48,297 bases of DNA from positions 1 to 48,297 of the forward strand of contig CAZBXE010000013.1 in assembly GCA_964496125.1 (NCBI GenBank), given 5' to 3'. The notes under the pieces were generated by a model. It was given only the letters and a program-made list of their open reading frames with translations, was not told the DNA's origin and did no database searches. Of the stretch, positions 30,777 to 40,373 are shown piece by piece; positions within the stretch are counted from its first letter, which is position 1; each line of letters opens with the position of its first letter. Position numbers and translations under genes: made by a program. This DNA is from CAZBXE01 sp964496125. GTDB taxonomy: Bacteria; Chlamydiota; Chlamydiia; Chlamydiales; CAZBXE01.

Positions 30777-32470
30777 AACAGTTTTTCTAAACTCTCTTTC
30801 TTCATCTGCACAATGGTTGGTTTCCCAAAGGGAGAAAGATAGGGGACTTGACACTTCATCAATTCTGAAACAAGTCCCTTGGCCTCCCCCTTGGAAAGGC
30901 GCCCTTTTTGGGAAAGGGCATAGGTAGCTGCCATTCTTGCCATCCACTTTTGCCTGAGTTCATCCCTTCCATCGTGTCCAAACTCCTTTAGTTTCATGAG
31001 GATTTGATGGATCATCTCCTGAATGTTTCCTTTCTCTAAGATTTTAGGAAGTGCATGAATCAAAAAGCTTCCAGACCCAAACTCCTCTATACCAATTCCC
31101 ATCTTTTGAAAATCAGGCAGATGGTGGATGATTTCTTTAGCTTCTGCGTAGTTGACAGAAAATGGAATCGGCAAAAGAAGCTGCTCGATATCCCCAACCC
31201 CGCCCCCTTTTTTTTGCAGCCTCTCAAAGAGGATACGTTCGCTTGCTAAGTGCTGATCGAGCAAAAACAGACCTTCTGTTTCAGGAAACACGTCCCGGGA
31301 AAGGAAGTATCCTTCCAAAAGAACATATCCGCAGATTGTCTCCAAGACTGAGGGGGCAACTTCAAAGGAAAGAGAAGGAATCTCTTTTGTTTGCTCAAAG
31401 GAAAACTCTGGAATGGGAGCAGACAGACGGAGCTCAGGCCCTTGAATTCGTAATGGAGGCAAAGAAATCGAGGGAGCTTGCCTCTCTGTAAAGGGCTTAA
31501 AGACAGCTTGTTCTACTCCCTTTAACACGACATGTCTCAGTGTTTCCTCTTGTCTTAGACGCACGCTTTTTTTTTGCGGGTGGACGTTCACATCCACAAG
31601 ATCGTAGGGCAAGGTCAAGTGCAGGACAAAAAGCGGATGTCTTCGCTCCGGAAGAGCGGTGCCATACCCCTCTTGCACCATATCAGAGAGCTCTTTTGAA
31701 AAGACGCCCCGTTTGTTGATAAAAAGGTATTGGCCAGCTCGGTTTTGCTTATGGATACCAGGTTTGCCAATCCATCCCTGCAGAGAAAATCCCGCTTCCT
31801 CAATGGAAAGGGGAAGGGCAAGCTTGATATACTCATTTCCTAAAATCGAGGAAATCCGTGCTTTTTGGTCTTCATGTGCTGTACGCAATAGCTCTTTGGC
31901 ATTATGGATGAGTGTAAACTTTATTTCTGGATTGCCAAGGGCAAGCGACGTCACAATCCTTTGGATTTCAGAGGCATCATACGTAGGAGAGCGCTGGAAT
32001 TTCATCCGGACAGGAACGTTATAAAAAAGCTGCTTTACTTCAACTGTTGAGCCCTGCGCTCTTTCTGCAGCCACCTGCTTTTTAATCTTTCCTCCTTCAA
32101 TAAGAGTAAGGGTCGGTTTAAAACCATCACTTGTAAGAAGGGATACAAGCGAGATAGACGCAATGGAGGGAAGGGCTTCTCCTCGAAACCCCATGGTGGG
32201 TGTTGCAAAAATCTCCTCGACATTTCTTATCTTGGAGGTGGCGTGCCGCTCGAAGCAAAGAAGAGCATCATCAGGGCTCATACCGGATCCGTTGTCACTA
32301 ATACGGATGAGCTCTCTTCCGCCCCCTACTATTTCTACAGTGATTTCGGTACTGCCCGCATCGATGGCATTTTCGACAAGTTCTTTGACAACGGAGGAGG
32401 GGTTTTCAATGACCTCGCCCGCTGCAATTTTATTGATTGTATGTTCGTCGAGAACACGAATTTTTCCCAT
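30764..32470 (-). CDS. mutL: DNA mismatch repair protein MutL
   Basis: The 568-residue protein has the GHKL ATPase: ELVENAIDAGSTEI, ISDNGSGMSPDDALLCFERHATSKI and GFRGEALPSIASIS, then the transducer domain (VDVNVHPQKKSVR). The C-terminal dimerisation domain starts near residue 380. It retains DQHLASERILFE, a near match to the endonuclease motif DQHA(x)2E(x)4E, but the ACR segment reads MAATYALS and the usual CPHGRP reads SPFGKP, so the nuclease metal site looks incomplete. The final residues THK and the stop come from repeat copy B. It couples MutS recognition to strand removal. Confidence 0.93.
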   Translation of the reverse strand: MGKIRVLDEHTINKIAAGEVIENPSSVVKELVENAIDAGSTEITVEIVGGGRELIRISDNGSGMSPDDALLCFERHATSKIRNVEEIFATPTMGFRGEALPSIASISLVSLLTSDGFKPTLTLIEGGKIKKQVAAERAQGSTVEVKQLFYNVPVRMKFQRSPTYDASEIQRIVTSLALGNPEIKFTLIHNAKELLRTAHEDQKARISSILGNEYIKLALPLSIEEAGFSLQGWIGKPGIHKQNRAGQYLFINKRGVFSKELSDMVQEGYGTALPERRHPLFVLHLTLPYDLVDVNVHPQKKSVRLRQEETLRHVVLKGVEQAVFKPFTERQAPSISLPPLRIQGPELRLSAPIPEFSFEQTKEIPSLSFEVAPSVLETICGYVLLEGYFLSRDVFPETEGLFLLDQHLASERILFERLQKKGGGVGDIEQLLLPIPFSVNYAEAKEIIHHLPDFQKMGIGIEEFGSGSFLIHALPKILEKGNIQEMIHQILMKLKEFGHDGRDELRQKWMARMAATYALSQKGRLSKGEAKGLVSELMKCQVPYLSPFGKPTIVQMKKESLEKLFTHK

Positions 32471-32564
32471 AGTACCATCATAGAGAAAAACCCATTTATA
32501 TACACAAAAAGAAACCCTAATCGTATCCGAATATTGGGAACAATCAGGGTATAGAACAAAAGCC

Positions 32565-32966
32565 TTAGCGACCTTGGATCCAAATAAAGACGGCGCTCAT
32601 AGCTAGCAGGCCAACTAAGTATCTGCCCGCTTTTACAAACCCAACGTTAGCTGGTTTGTTGCACCATACACACCCATTGAATACAAGAGGGATAACAAAC
32701 CCAAGCCAAGCATAGATGGCCACTAAGAACCCTTCATGGTAATTGGTTGCCCCGGTATGAAGAATAAAGTGTCCAATACCCGCTGCAAAAAGAAGAGAAA
32801 GAACAACTCCCCAAAAATAATGTGTAGGTGTACTCTCACACGCCTTCTTTTGCTCAACTTCCCTTCCCCACATTCCGCCAAATACATGTGGATGGTACCA
32901 AACTAGTCCAACTAGGTAGTTTACAACCGCCGCTACAACTACAGCTACAAAATTCAACTCTAACAT
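32565..32966 (-). CDS. DUF1761 family membrane protein
   Basis: This 133-residue protein has four hydrophobic segments and begins LELNFVAVVVAAVVNYLVGLVWYHPHVFGG, typical of DUF1761, with the Trp-Tyr-His/Ser-Pro-x-x-F-G motif. An AAGGAG ribosome site precedes ATG 32966. Family function is unknown. It lies 94 bases before mutL in the same direction, and a TTTACA sequence upstream may be part of a promoter. Confidence 0.85.
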   Translation of the reverse strand: MLELNFVAVVVAAVVNYLVGLVWYHPHVFGGMWGREVEQKKACESTPTHYFWGVVLSLLFAAGIGHFILHTGATNYHEGFLVAIYAWLGFVIPLVFNGCVWCNKPANVGFVKAGRYLVGLLAMSAVFIWIQGR

Positions 32967-33062
32967 AGCTAACTCCTTTCTGATTTAAATTCTGAACTTA
33001 TCTAAAAAATCTTTTTTGTAAAATGATTTTCCGACAAATCTTTTTTTTGTTAGCTTGATTAC

Positions 33063-34466
33063 ATGATGCGCTACTTATTTTTTGCTCTTGTCTTCTGCTT
33101 TGCACTGGAAGGATCGGTAAAGAAAGCTGCCCTTTGTCTATATGTCTCTGGGCCATCGCAGCCAAATCCGTACCCCAAACTCAAAAAGGCTCTTTCTGAA
33201 GAAAAGATTGTTCTTTTTAACCACTACTGCCTCGACTCCATAAGCGAAGAACTCTCTTTGCTTGAAAAAGAATTTGCCCTCTTTATTTGTCCAAGCACAC
33301 CTTCCGATGTAGCTTGGGCCCAAAAAAAATGGAAGGGTCTCCCTATCCTTCCCCAGGTTGAATCAAACAACCTCGGAATAAAAATTGAAGCCACGGTCAA
33401 GGCTGTGCAAAAAAGGGGATTTGAAGAAGTTCTCGTATTGACCACGAACTCCCCCACCCTGCCTCTCGACTATATCCGTCAATGCAAGGAACAACTCCTT
33501 TCCTCTGATATCGTGCTCGGACCAACCCTTGATGGTGAGGTCTATCTTTTAGCAACAAAGACTCCCCTCCCTGACCTTGGCGCAATACGTTGGGGAACAA
33601 CCTTTGCCCTAGAGGATTGCACGAAAACCCTTACAGCTGAGGGACAGTCTGTAGGGATTGGATTAAAGTGGTATAAAGTTCACACCCTGGAAGAACTATG
33701 GATGCTAGAAAAAGACCTGCGCCAAGAAAAAGGAAAAAATGGAAAACTTCTTTCCTTTCTTGAGTGTCTTAAAAAGGTAACCATAATCATCCCCGTGCGG
33801 AACGAAAAAAACTTGATTGCTCGTCAAGTTCTGGCATTAAACCAACTTGTTCCAAAACCGGAAATCCTGTTTGTGGACGGGGGCAGTGAGGATGGGTCAC
33901 TGAAAGAAATTGAAAAAGCAGGACTTCATCCACTCGTTGCCGAAGAAATCTCCCGGGGAGACCTCTTAAATCGGGGCATAGAAAAAGCAGAGGGATCGGT
34001 CCTTCTCTTTTTGCATCCTGACACTCTTTTAAATCAAAAAGCTTATAGCGCCATGTTGGAAAGGCTAGAAGACCCGGCCATTGTGGGAGGGGCTTTTTCC
34101 TATGCAATTTCCGGATCTGGATCCAATCGCTTTAGAAACCGTGTCATCGAAAGTTGGACACGCGTAAGAAATAACGTTTTCCACATGCCCTACGGCAAGC
34201 AAGCCTATTTCATCAAAAAAACAGCTCTTGCTAAAGTTGGTCCGTTTTCCTCTCTGCCGTTGATGGAAGACATAGAGTGGTTCGAGAGGCTTAAAAAAAC
34301 AAATTCTTATGTGATCTTAGAAGAACCCGTAAAGGCCTCCTCAAAAGAAATCGACAAAAGTAAATGGATCAGCGAAAACATCTCAACCATCTCTCTTTTA
34401 GCACTTTACAAACTAGGCGTTCCCCCTAAAACACTCCTCAGCTTCTACCAAAAAGAGAAAAAGTAA
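33063..34466 (+). CDS. DUF2064-GT2 fusion protein with export signal
   Basis: ATG 33063 (or 33066) opens a hydrophobic leader MMRYLFFALVFCFALEGSV. Residues about 20-225 resemble DUF2064 nucleotidyltransferase-like proteins (TTNSPTLPLDYI, IVLGPTLDGEVYLLA, IRWGTTFALEDC), with the usual Asp and GG changed to Asn and GE. Residues about 236-467 match the GT2 subfamily often paired with DUF2064: TIIIPVRNE, FVDGGSEDGS, SRGDLLNRGIEKAEG, LLFLHPDT, MPYGKQAYFI and PLMEDIEWFERLKK. The two proteins are normally separate or fused cytoplasmic enzymes; a leader peptide is odd. The N-domain looks degenerate, the GT2 part intact. Product unknown. It converges on the ankyrin gene with a 4-base gap. Confidence 0.8.
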   Translation: MMRYLFFALVFCFALEGSVKKAALCLYVSGPSQPNPYPKLKKALSEEKIVLFNHYCLDSISEELSLLEKEFALFICPSTPSDVAWAQKKWKGLPILPQVESNNLGIKIEATVKAVQKRGFEEVLVLTTNSPTLPLDYIRQCKEQLLSSDIVLGPTLDGEVYLLATKTPLPDLGAIRWGTTFALEDCTKTLTAEGQSVGIGLKWYKVHTLEELWMLEKDLRQEKGKNGKLLSFLECLKKVTIIIPVRNEKNLIARQVLALNQLVPKPEILFVDGGSEDGSLKEIEKAGLHPLVAEEISRGDLLNRGIEKAEGSVLLFLHPDTLLNQKAYSAMLERLEDPAIVGGAFSYAISGSGSNRFRNRVIESWTRVRNNVFHMPYGKQAYFIKKTALAKVGPFSSLPLMEDIEWFERLKKTNSYVILEEPVKASSKEIDKSKWISENISTISLLALYKLGVPPKTLLSFYQKEKK

Positions 34467-34470
34467 CTCC

Positions 34471-37400
34471 TCAGGCAGGGTGCACTCTCGCACGTCTTGT
34501 TGGCCTGAAAAACCCTTTCAGTCCCGTAAAACATCCTTGGATCGAGCAGCATGTTGTTTCATGGGCTGAGCCTACCTGCTGAGGCGGGAAAAATAAAATA
34601 GCATCGCTTATAGCAACCGAAGCAGCAAGATCTGCCGCCGTTTTGCCCTTCCTTTCCATAAATATGTACTCTCGTTTCTCGCTATCGGGTCCCGGCAGAT
34701 GATCTAGAATGAGACTAACAGCCCGCAAATGACCATTTTCTGCTGCGTTGTGCAACGGAGTACTCTCCTCCTTATCTTTAAGTACTAAAAGATCCGGCCT
34801 TCGTCTGATGAGCACCTCTATGATTTCATAAGCCTGACTACTTAGCTCTACCTCTTTTTGTAAGAGCATATGAAGAGCGGTTCTCTTTTCCTTGTCCACC
34901 GCTACAATATCAGCGCCACTATCTAAAAGAAGGTTCATCATCTGCCGGTCAGAGTTATAGACCGCCACATGGAAGGGTGTTCTTCCCTTATTGTTTCCTT
35001 TATTGGCTACCGCTCCCCAGCGTATGAGAATTCTTGCCACCTCAATCTTGCCACGCGCAGCTACTTTATAAAGCGGTGTTCGTCCTTTCTTATCTGGTTC
35101 ATGTATTTTATGGGACTTCTTTGACCCCCAGATATTGAGCACATGTTGAACCTCTGTCAAACTGCCTTGTTCACACATATGATGAAAAGGCGTTACCCCC
35201 TCATTATCCACTTGGAAAGGGCTTGCACCAAAGTCAAGAAGCTTTACCGTAATAGCAAGGCGCCTGCTGGTTTCCGCATCACCCTCTCGATTTGTTCTTT
35301 TACACACTTCATGTAACGCAGTTTCCCCGGCGTAGTCTTGTAGTCTAACGATGGAAAGCCTGTCAGGCCGATTGAGATGAGCTCTGTGATCCGCCTCAAC
35401 AAGCAAATTCACGATGGCATCATGACCATTAAAAGCTGCTTTATGTAAGCAACTCTCTCCCTCATGGTCTACCTTTCGAATATGGGCATGATTTTTCAAC
35501 AACAGGGCAGCAACCTCAGCAAACCCTTGTTGAGCCGCCACATGAAGAGCTGTCGCACCATGGAGATCGCTTGCTTCTCGGTTAGCCCCTAGCCCAAGGA
35601 GAAATTCTGCCATAGCCACCTGATTGTTCCCGCACGCCAAGAAAAAAGGCGTTTTCTGGTCATCATTTTTTGTTTCAATCAAGGGGGGATTGACATACCA
35701 GTGCTGCCTCTCTTGAGCAGAGATTGTGACTGCTATCTCTTTATCCTTCGCTTCCGAGGCAAAGAGAAGCTGTACTATCGGTAAGTCTCCTTTTTGTGCT
35801 GCAAGATGGATGGGAAGTTTCCCATACGCATCTTTTTCATAGATCGACATCTTCTTGTCTAAAAGAAATTCTACACACCCTCGATGCCCCGTAACGGTGG
35901 CTAAGTGAAAGATATTTCTTCCATCCCGATTGGTTCTTTTTGGATCCCCATCCGCAAGCAGCCAAGCCTCTAAAAATTCCTTTTTTCCTCTAAGGGCTGC
36001 AAGATGGCCTGCCGTATTGTTAAAAGCATCTGGATGATTGAGATCAATTCTTCTCTCCAAATAGGCATCAATAATGCTAGAAGCCCCGCAGGTTGCCGCA
36101 ACGTGCAGAGGGGTCCAGTGCATGGGATTCTTACCAAAAGACTTTCCCACATCAGGCTTTGCTTGGAGCAGCTCTGAAAAAAGCTCTCCGGCATTCATTT
36201 GGACCAGAATATCAGCAAGCCCATTGCCTGCCACTGCCCTTTCCTCCATCTTTTCATGAAAAGCCAATAAATTCCCTTTTGCCATGGCTGAAATGATCGA
36301 ACGAGCATTCGCAAAGTTTGTGGCTACCACAGCCTCCTCAAGAGCAATATGCCCTCTTTTATTCTGCACCCAAAACAGATCAGGAAAACGGGAAAGCAAA
36401 TAATCGATTACAGGTCCCTCACCATACACTGCAGCTCTATGTAAAGGGGTATTACCAAAGGCATCGACCACAAAAGGATCGGCCCCTCCCATAATAAGAG
36501 ATGAAACAATAGGAAGATTTCCCTCAAAAGAAAACTGTAACTCCTCAAGCTCAAGGCCCGCTGCTGCAAGAAGATTTTTGGGGAATCTACTACGGTAATC
36601 TCCACAAGCAATATGAAGAGGCGAGTCGCCGTAGATATTCTGAGAAGTCAAACTCGCCTCAAACTGGCGTAGTAAGAAAACAAGACTTGGATTTTTCAAC
36701 AAAACGGCATAATGTAAAGGTGTAAATCCCTCATGATCTTCACAATTGACACTTGTGCCTGCTTGCGAAAGAAGCGCTCTAGCCCCAGTGTCATTGGCAC
36801 ACAGAACTGCCACATGCAAAGGCGTAAACCCTACAAAATTTGCCAAATTGAGGGCACCTTTGTCCCGAGCAAATTCTTTAATTCGAACGGTAAGACCAGG
36901 GTGCTTTACTAAATAGTGGAGAGCTGTATTTCCAAGTCCATCCGTGGCATAGAGATTTACCTGCGATCTCCTTAGCGAAGCACCAAAAAGCTCATGAAAT
37001 TTTTTTTGCTGAATTGCCTTAATCGTAGGCGATGGAGCATGAACTTGATATCCAATTTTCATAGGATCATCGAGTGTCTGTGGCTGCGGGACACTTTTAT
37101 ATTTTGCAAAGGCTCCTTCATAACTTAGGTTCTCAAGACACCTTGTTAGATGAAATCTAGCAAACTGGACCGAACAAGAGAGATTTTTGCCATCCTCGCA
37201 CATCATTCTCAAAATTTCCCTAACTTCCTGGGGATTAGGCGCCCCTATCTCAAGAAGAAGGGCCTCAAGAATCTTCTCTGCTTTTACCTGTGCCGCATAG
37301 AGTAGAGGCGTTGAATGGCTGACGAGCTGAGCTACAGGCAATTTGCTTGTGATCATAAACGTAACAAGCGGAAGAGAATCTATTTGAATCGCGCAATTTA

Positions 37401-39669
37401 GAGGCGTTTGTTGGTGATGATTTCTACTATCTCCTGATGCACCCAACTCTAAAAGCACCTTTACAACGTCAAGACTGCCTTTTAAGGCAGCTATATGAAG
37501 CGGCGCATTGCCCTCTTCGTTCTGGATGTTAGGGTTTGCCCCCAGACGAACAAGCTCATGGATACAGTCGATGCAGTCTGTTTGAACCGCAATATGTAGC
37601 GCGGTATCTCCTCGTTCATAATCTCTAGCATTGATATCAATCCATCGATAATACTGGGATACAAGGCCATAGATTTTATAGCGTTTTTGTTTAGCAAGCA
37701 CATGATAGAGCGTGTTTCCATACACATCTTTACCCGATTCTTGTGTAGTAAGCTCAGAAAGAGCGGACATGACGACACTAAGAACATCCTGTCGTGAAGA
37801 GCAGGCGATCAGTGTAAGCAGTGACTGTCCTGCCACATCGACCTCTTCCCTTACCTCACAAATCCTTCTTAAAAAAGTATGGATTACGTTAAAAAAAAAG
37901 CGCTCGTGCTGATCTGCCTCAAGAGTATGGCCAAAACGAAAGCGAGGAAAAGACTTCATTCCTCTCTGCACTCTTTCAACAAGACCTGTTTTGTAGTGAG
38001 GAAAGAGTGTAAGAAGCGCTCCTAAAATCTTTAACACTACATAAGCTGTATTTCTTACATGATCTGACCCCCCTACATTAATCATGGTCATCAGCGATAA
38101 AGCCACCCTATCTTGGATCTGCCTATCATCTACAGTCAAATACTGCAGCATCGAATTGAACGCCTCTGCTTGGATCTCCATCATCGTGGATTTAAGAACG
38201 ACTTGCTCGAGCACACCAATGATCCCATAAAGAAGAAAAATATCTCTCTGTGATTTTTCAGACCCCTCCTCTTTTTTATACTCCTTTATGACTGTGGTGA
38301 GCTTTCGAAATTGATCTAAATTCGTCATGGCTATCCGAGCAACGTTCTTAAAAATAAGAACACGCTCAAACCAGTCGTCCTTACTTTCCCAATGAGCAAA
38401 GGCCCTCTGTAAGGACCCGAATGTTTCAGAAAGCACAGCTGATGCGCTTTGATTTCCTTGAACAACACCCCATAGACCCGTAAGCTGGACAGCGGCATCA
38501 GCCACAGCAACAACACGCTGCATGGATCTTTGCAAATCTGTCACATCCGTTTGAATTCGCTGAACAGCTTGTTCTGCAAAGTGAACCCAGTAGTTTAAAA
38601 GCTCAGTAACAACTTCTTTTTCCTTCTCTGAAGCCTTTGGTTCTTCGCCCGGAGAAGGCTCAGTTTTGCGGACAAACCAAAATAAATCTTTTTTAAGATC
38701 TGGTTGCTTTTCCCTAAGCACAAGTCCCTTTAGGGTAGAAATCCCATCCCAAAAAGCCTCTTTTGTTTTTTGTTGAAGAGCAGGACAATTCCCTTTGTTC
38801 GAGTGAAAAAGATAACATTCTATAGCTGTTGCATATGTCTTGATCAACATTAAAGAAAGGGGCCTATTTAAATTTTCAGCCCTTTCCGCTTGAATTTCCG
38901 AGAGAAGTCCTTTTTGCAAATTTACAAGATCAAGCTCTGAAACCTCTATAATAGGATCATGCTCGAGAAGTCGAAGCAAATAGTCCAGAGATTCTTCCAT
39001 AACCACAGGGTGGTGGCACTGAAACATATGTAAAAAAAACAAACGCGCACCTGGTATGGCCTTAGGAATGATATTTCCCCTTTGTCCAGCCTCATCGTAC
39101 TTCCAGGTCTTATGATAGACATTCTGCATCTTCCACCTTGCAATTGGAACATACTTCTCCTCCACCTCACTTGGGAAAGCTGCATTAAATACCTCGATGA
39201 AGGGTTGCACTTGCTCAAACTCACTTGCATTCGCTGACGTTTCACCATCAAAAGATTCAGTCTTTGCTACAGCCTCTATCTCCTCAAAATCTTCCTTCAA
39301 AATCAAATATTTATCATTCAAGAATGGATAGTCTTCCTCGAGAAAAAAAGGATTTTTTTGCAACCTAGTCTTCACTTGACGATCGATATGACGAACGAGT
39401 GGAATCTCGTATTCCTCTCCCTTTTTCTCTTGAAAACAGGAAACAATTTCCCTTTTTTGATCAAATGTTGCCCTTTGATATCTTTGCAGTTCTTGAATCG
39501 CCTTGGTGTAGATCCTCTCAACTAAAATATCCGAGCCCATCGCCCCCCCTATCATCCCAGAGAGCTGCCCGGTCAAGGGGCTATTTGAAGAGCTTGCCAC
39601 AGGAGTTGGCAACGGGACAATCCGACTGGTCTGTCTACTTCCTCCTGTTGGAAGAGATAGGTATTGCAT
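34471..39669 (-). CDS. Giant ankyrin-repeat protein, probable host-interaction factor
   Basis: The 1732-residue protein starts at ATG 39669 after an AAGGGGG ribosome site. Residues 1-45 are Ser/Thr/Pro/Gly-rich and unstructured, a style seen in secreted chlamydial effectors. Residues about 45-640 are helical without a motif I know. Ankyrin repeats occupy two arrays: about 650-810 (five repeats) and about 925-1690 (about twenty), with standard G-x-TPLHxAA cores such as GFTPLHVAVLC, HWTPLHVAATCG, GATALHVAAQQGF and ESTPLHNAAENGH. The end (CCSIQGCFTGLKGFFRPTRR) is Cys- and Arg-rich. Ankyrin proteins bind host proteins in intracellular bacteria; secretion is inferred, not shown. No enzymatic domain is visible. 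Confidence 0.9.
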   Translation of the reverse strand: MQYLSLPTGGSRQTSRIVPLPTPVASSSNSPLTGQLSGMIGGAMGSDILVERIYTKAIQELQRYQRATFDQKREIVSCFQEKKGEEYEIPLVRHIDRQVKTRLQKNPFFLEEDYPFLNDKYLILKEDFEEIEAVAKTESFDGETSANASEFEQVQPFIEVFNAAFPSEVEEKYVPIARWKMQNVYHKTWKYDEAGQRGNIIPKAIPGARLFFLHMFQCHHPVVMEESLDYLLRLLEHDPIIEVSELDLVNLQKGLLSEIQAERAENLNRPLSLMLIKTYATAIECYLFHSNKGNCPALQQKTKEAFWDGISTLKGLVLREKQPDLKKDLFWFVRKTEPSPGEEPKASEKEKEVVTELLNYWVHFAEQAVQRIQTDVTDLQRSMQRVVAVADAAVQLTGLWGVVQGNQSASAVLSETFGSLQRAFAHWESKDDWFERVLIFKNVARIAMTNLDQFRKLTTVIKEYKKEEGSEKSQRDIFLLYGIIGVLEQVVLKSTMMEIQAEAFNSMLQYLTVDDRQIQDRVALSLMTMINVGGSDHVRNTAYVVLKILGALLTLFPHYKTGLVERVQRGMKSFPRFRFGHTLEADQHERFFFNVIHTFLRRICEVREEVDVAGQSLLTLIACSSRQDVLSVVMSALSELTTQESGKDVYGNTLYHVLAKQKRYKIYGLVSQYYRWIDINARDYERGDTALHIAVQTDCIDCIHELVRLGANPNIQNEEGNAPLHIAALKGSLDVVKVLLELGASGDSRNHHQQTPLNCAIQIDSLPLVTFMITSKLPVAQLVSHSTPLLYAAQVKAEKILEALLLEIGAPNPQEVREILRMMCEDGKNLSCSVQFARFHLTRCLENLSYEGAFAKYKSVPQPQTLDDPMKIGYQVHAPSPTIKAIQQKKFHELFGASLRRSQVNLYATDGLGNTALHYLVKHPGLTVRIKEFARDKGALNLANFVGFTPLHVAVLCANDTGARALLSQAGTSVNCEDHEGFTPLHYAVLLKNPSLVFLLRQFEASLTSQNIYGDSPLHIACGDYRSRFPKNLLAAAGLELEELQFSFEGNLPIVSSLIMGGADPFVVDAFGNTPLHRAAVYGEGPVIDYLLSRFPDLFWVQNKRGHIALEEAVVATNFANARSIISAMAKGNLLAFHEKMEERAVAGNGLADILVQMNAGELFSELLQAKPDVGKSFGKNPMHWTPLHVAATCGASSIIDAYLERRIDLNHPDAFNNTAGHLAALRGKKEFLEAWLLADGDPKRTNRDGRNIFHLATVTGHRGCVEFLLDKKMSIYEKDAYGKLPIHLAAQKGDLPIVQLLFASEAKDKEIAVTISAQERQHWYVNPPLIETKNDDQKTPFFLACGNNQVAMAEFLLGLGANREASDLHGATALHVAAQQGFAEVAALLLKNHAHIRKVDHEGESCLHKAAFNGHDAIVNLLVEADHRAHLNRPDRLSIVRLQDYAGETALHEVCKRTNREGDAETSRRLAITVKLLDFGASPFQVDNEGVTPFHHMCEQGSLTEVQHVLNIWGSKKSHKIHEPDKKGRTPLYKVAARGKIEVARILIRWGAVANKGNNKGRTPFHVAVYNSDRQMMNLLLDSGADIVAVDKEKRTALHMLLQKEVELSSQAYEIIEVLIRRRPDLLVLKDKEESTPLHNAAENGHLRAVSLILDHLPGPDSEKREYIFMERKGKTAADLAASVAISDAILFFPPQQVGSAHETTCCSIQGCFTGLKGFFRPTRRARVHPA

Positions 39670-39718
39670 CGAACCCCCTTTTGTAACAATTTTACAAAAA
39701 AGAGTTTACAATCTTGTG

Positions 39719-40177
39719 TTATTTTTGCAAATGGATTTTTTTAAGCCTGTCTCTCACTTCTTCAGCATGCCCTTTGACAGTCACGTTCACCCATTTTTCA
39801 GCAATTTGCCCTTCGGGATCGATGAGAAAGGTAGACCTAATAACTCCTTCTACGTCCTTTCCATGCACAAGTTTTTTCCCAAACGCTCCATATGCTTTAA
39901 AAACTTTCTTCTCTGGATCAGAGAGAAGAGTCATTCCAAGAGAGTGTTTTGCTTGAAACTTTAGATGATCATCGGGGGAGTCGGGACTGACACCGAGTAT
40001 AACGGCATTTAGCCCTGTGAAATCAGCAAGCATTGCAGTAAAGCTGCAAGCCTCAAGGGTACAACCTGGGGTATCATCTTTTGGATAGAAATAGAGTACA
40101 ACCCACCTACCCCGAAACTGGCTTAACGACACAATTTTTTGGTCTTGATCTTTGAGTGAAAAATCAGGCGCTTGCAT
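39719..40177 (-). CDS. bcp: Peroxiredoxin, Bcp/PrxQ type
   Basis: ATG 40177 is chosen over 40204 because GAGGAG lies four bases upstream and MQAPDFSLKDQ is the normal Bcp N-terminus. The 152-residue protein carries FYPKDDTPGCTLEACSF with peroxidatic Cys39 and resolving Cys44, as in atypical 2-Cys PrxQ enzymes, and RSTFLIDPEG near the end. It reduces peroxides with thioredoxin in the cytoplasm. It lies downstream of the ankyrin gene's start, on the same strand. Confidence 0.94.
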   Translation of the reverse strand: MQAPDFSLKDQDQKIVSLSQFRGRWVVLYFYPKDDTPGCTLEACSFTAMLADFTGLNAVILGVSPDSPDDHLKFQAKHSLGMTLLSDPEKKVFKAYGAFGKKLVHGKDVEGVIRSTFLIDPEGQIAEKWVNVTVKGHAEEVRDRLKKIHLQK

Positions 40178-40264
40178 ACTTCTCCTCTTTCTTAAAGCAT
40201 ACAAAATCTCTTCATTAATTTAAATCTCTTGCCAAGAGTTATCGCAATAGGTGTTGATGAAACA

Positions 40265-40286
40265 CCAATTTCATTTGTGTATAGTA
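40265..40286. repeat. Possible solo terminal-arm remnant of the dispersed repeat
   Basis: CCAATTTCATTTGTGTATAG resembles the right terminal arm of copy B (CCAATTCATTTGTGTGTA) with one inserted base and small changes. No other part of the element is nearby. It could be a remnant or coincidence. Confidence 0.3.
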
Positions 40287-40320
40287 TTAAGAATGTGAAT
40301 GACAGGGGAGGAAGTAGAGA

Positions 40321-40353
40321 AAAAAAAGGGGGACAAAAGGTGCCCCCCTTTTT
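40321..40353 (-). terminator. Bidirectional intrinsic terminator
   Basis: An A-tract and GGGGG (40328-40332) pair across a ten-base loop with CCCCC and a T-tract ending at 40353. Read on the minus strand the stem is followed by seven T residues, 20 bases after the transporter stop, so it ends the NTT transcript. The symmetric tracts would also work for plus-strand transcripts. Confidence 0.85.
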
Positions 40354-40373
40354 GACGTGTGGATTGTGACTAC

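Noticed and set aside
32490..32530. TATATACACAAAAAG near the mutL start as another repeat end
   Set aside because: Only about ten bases resemble the terminal arm and no further part of the element follows.
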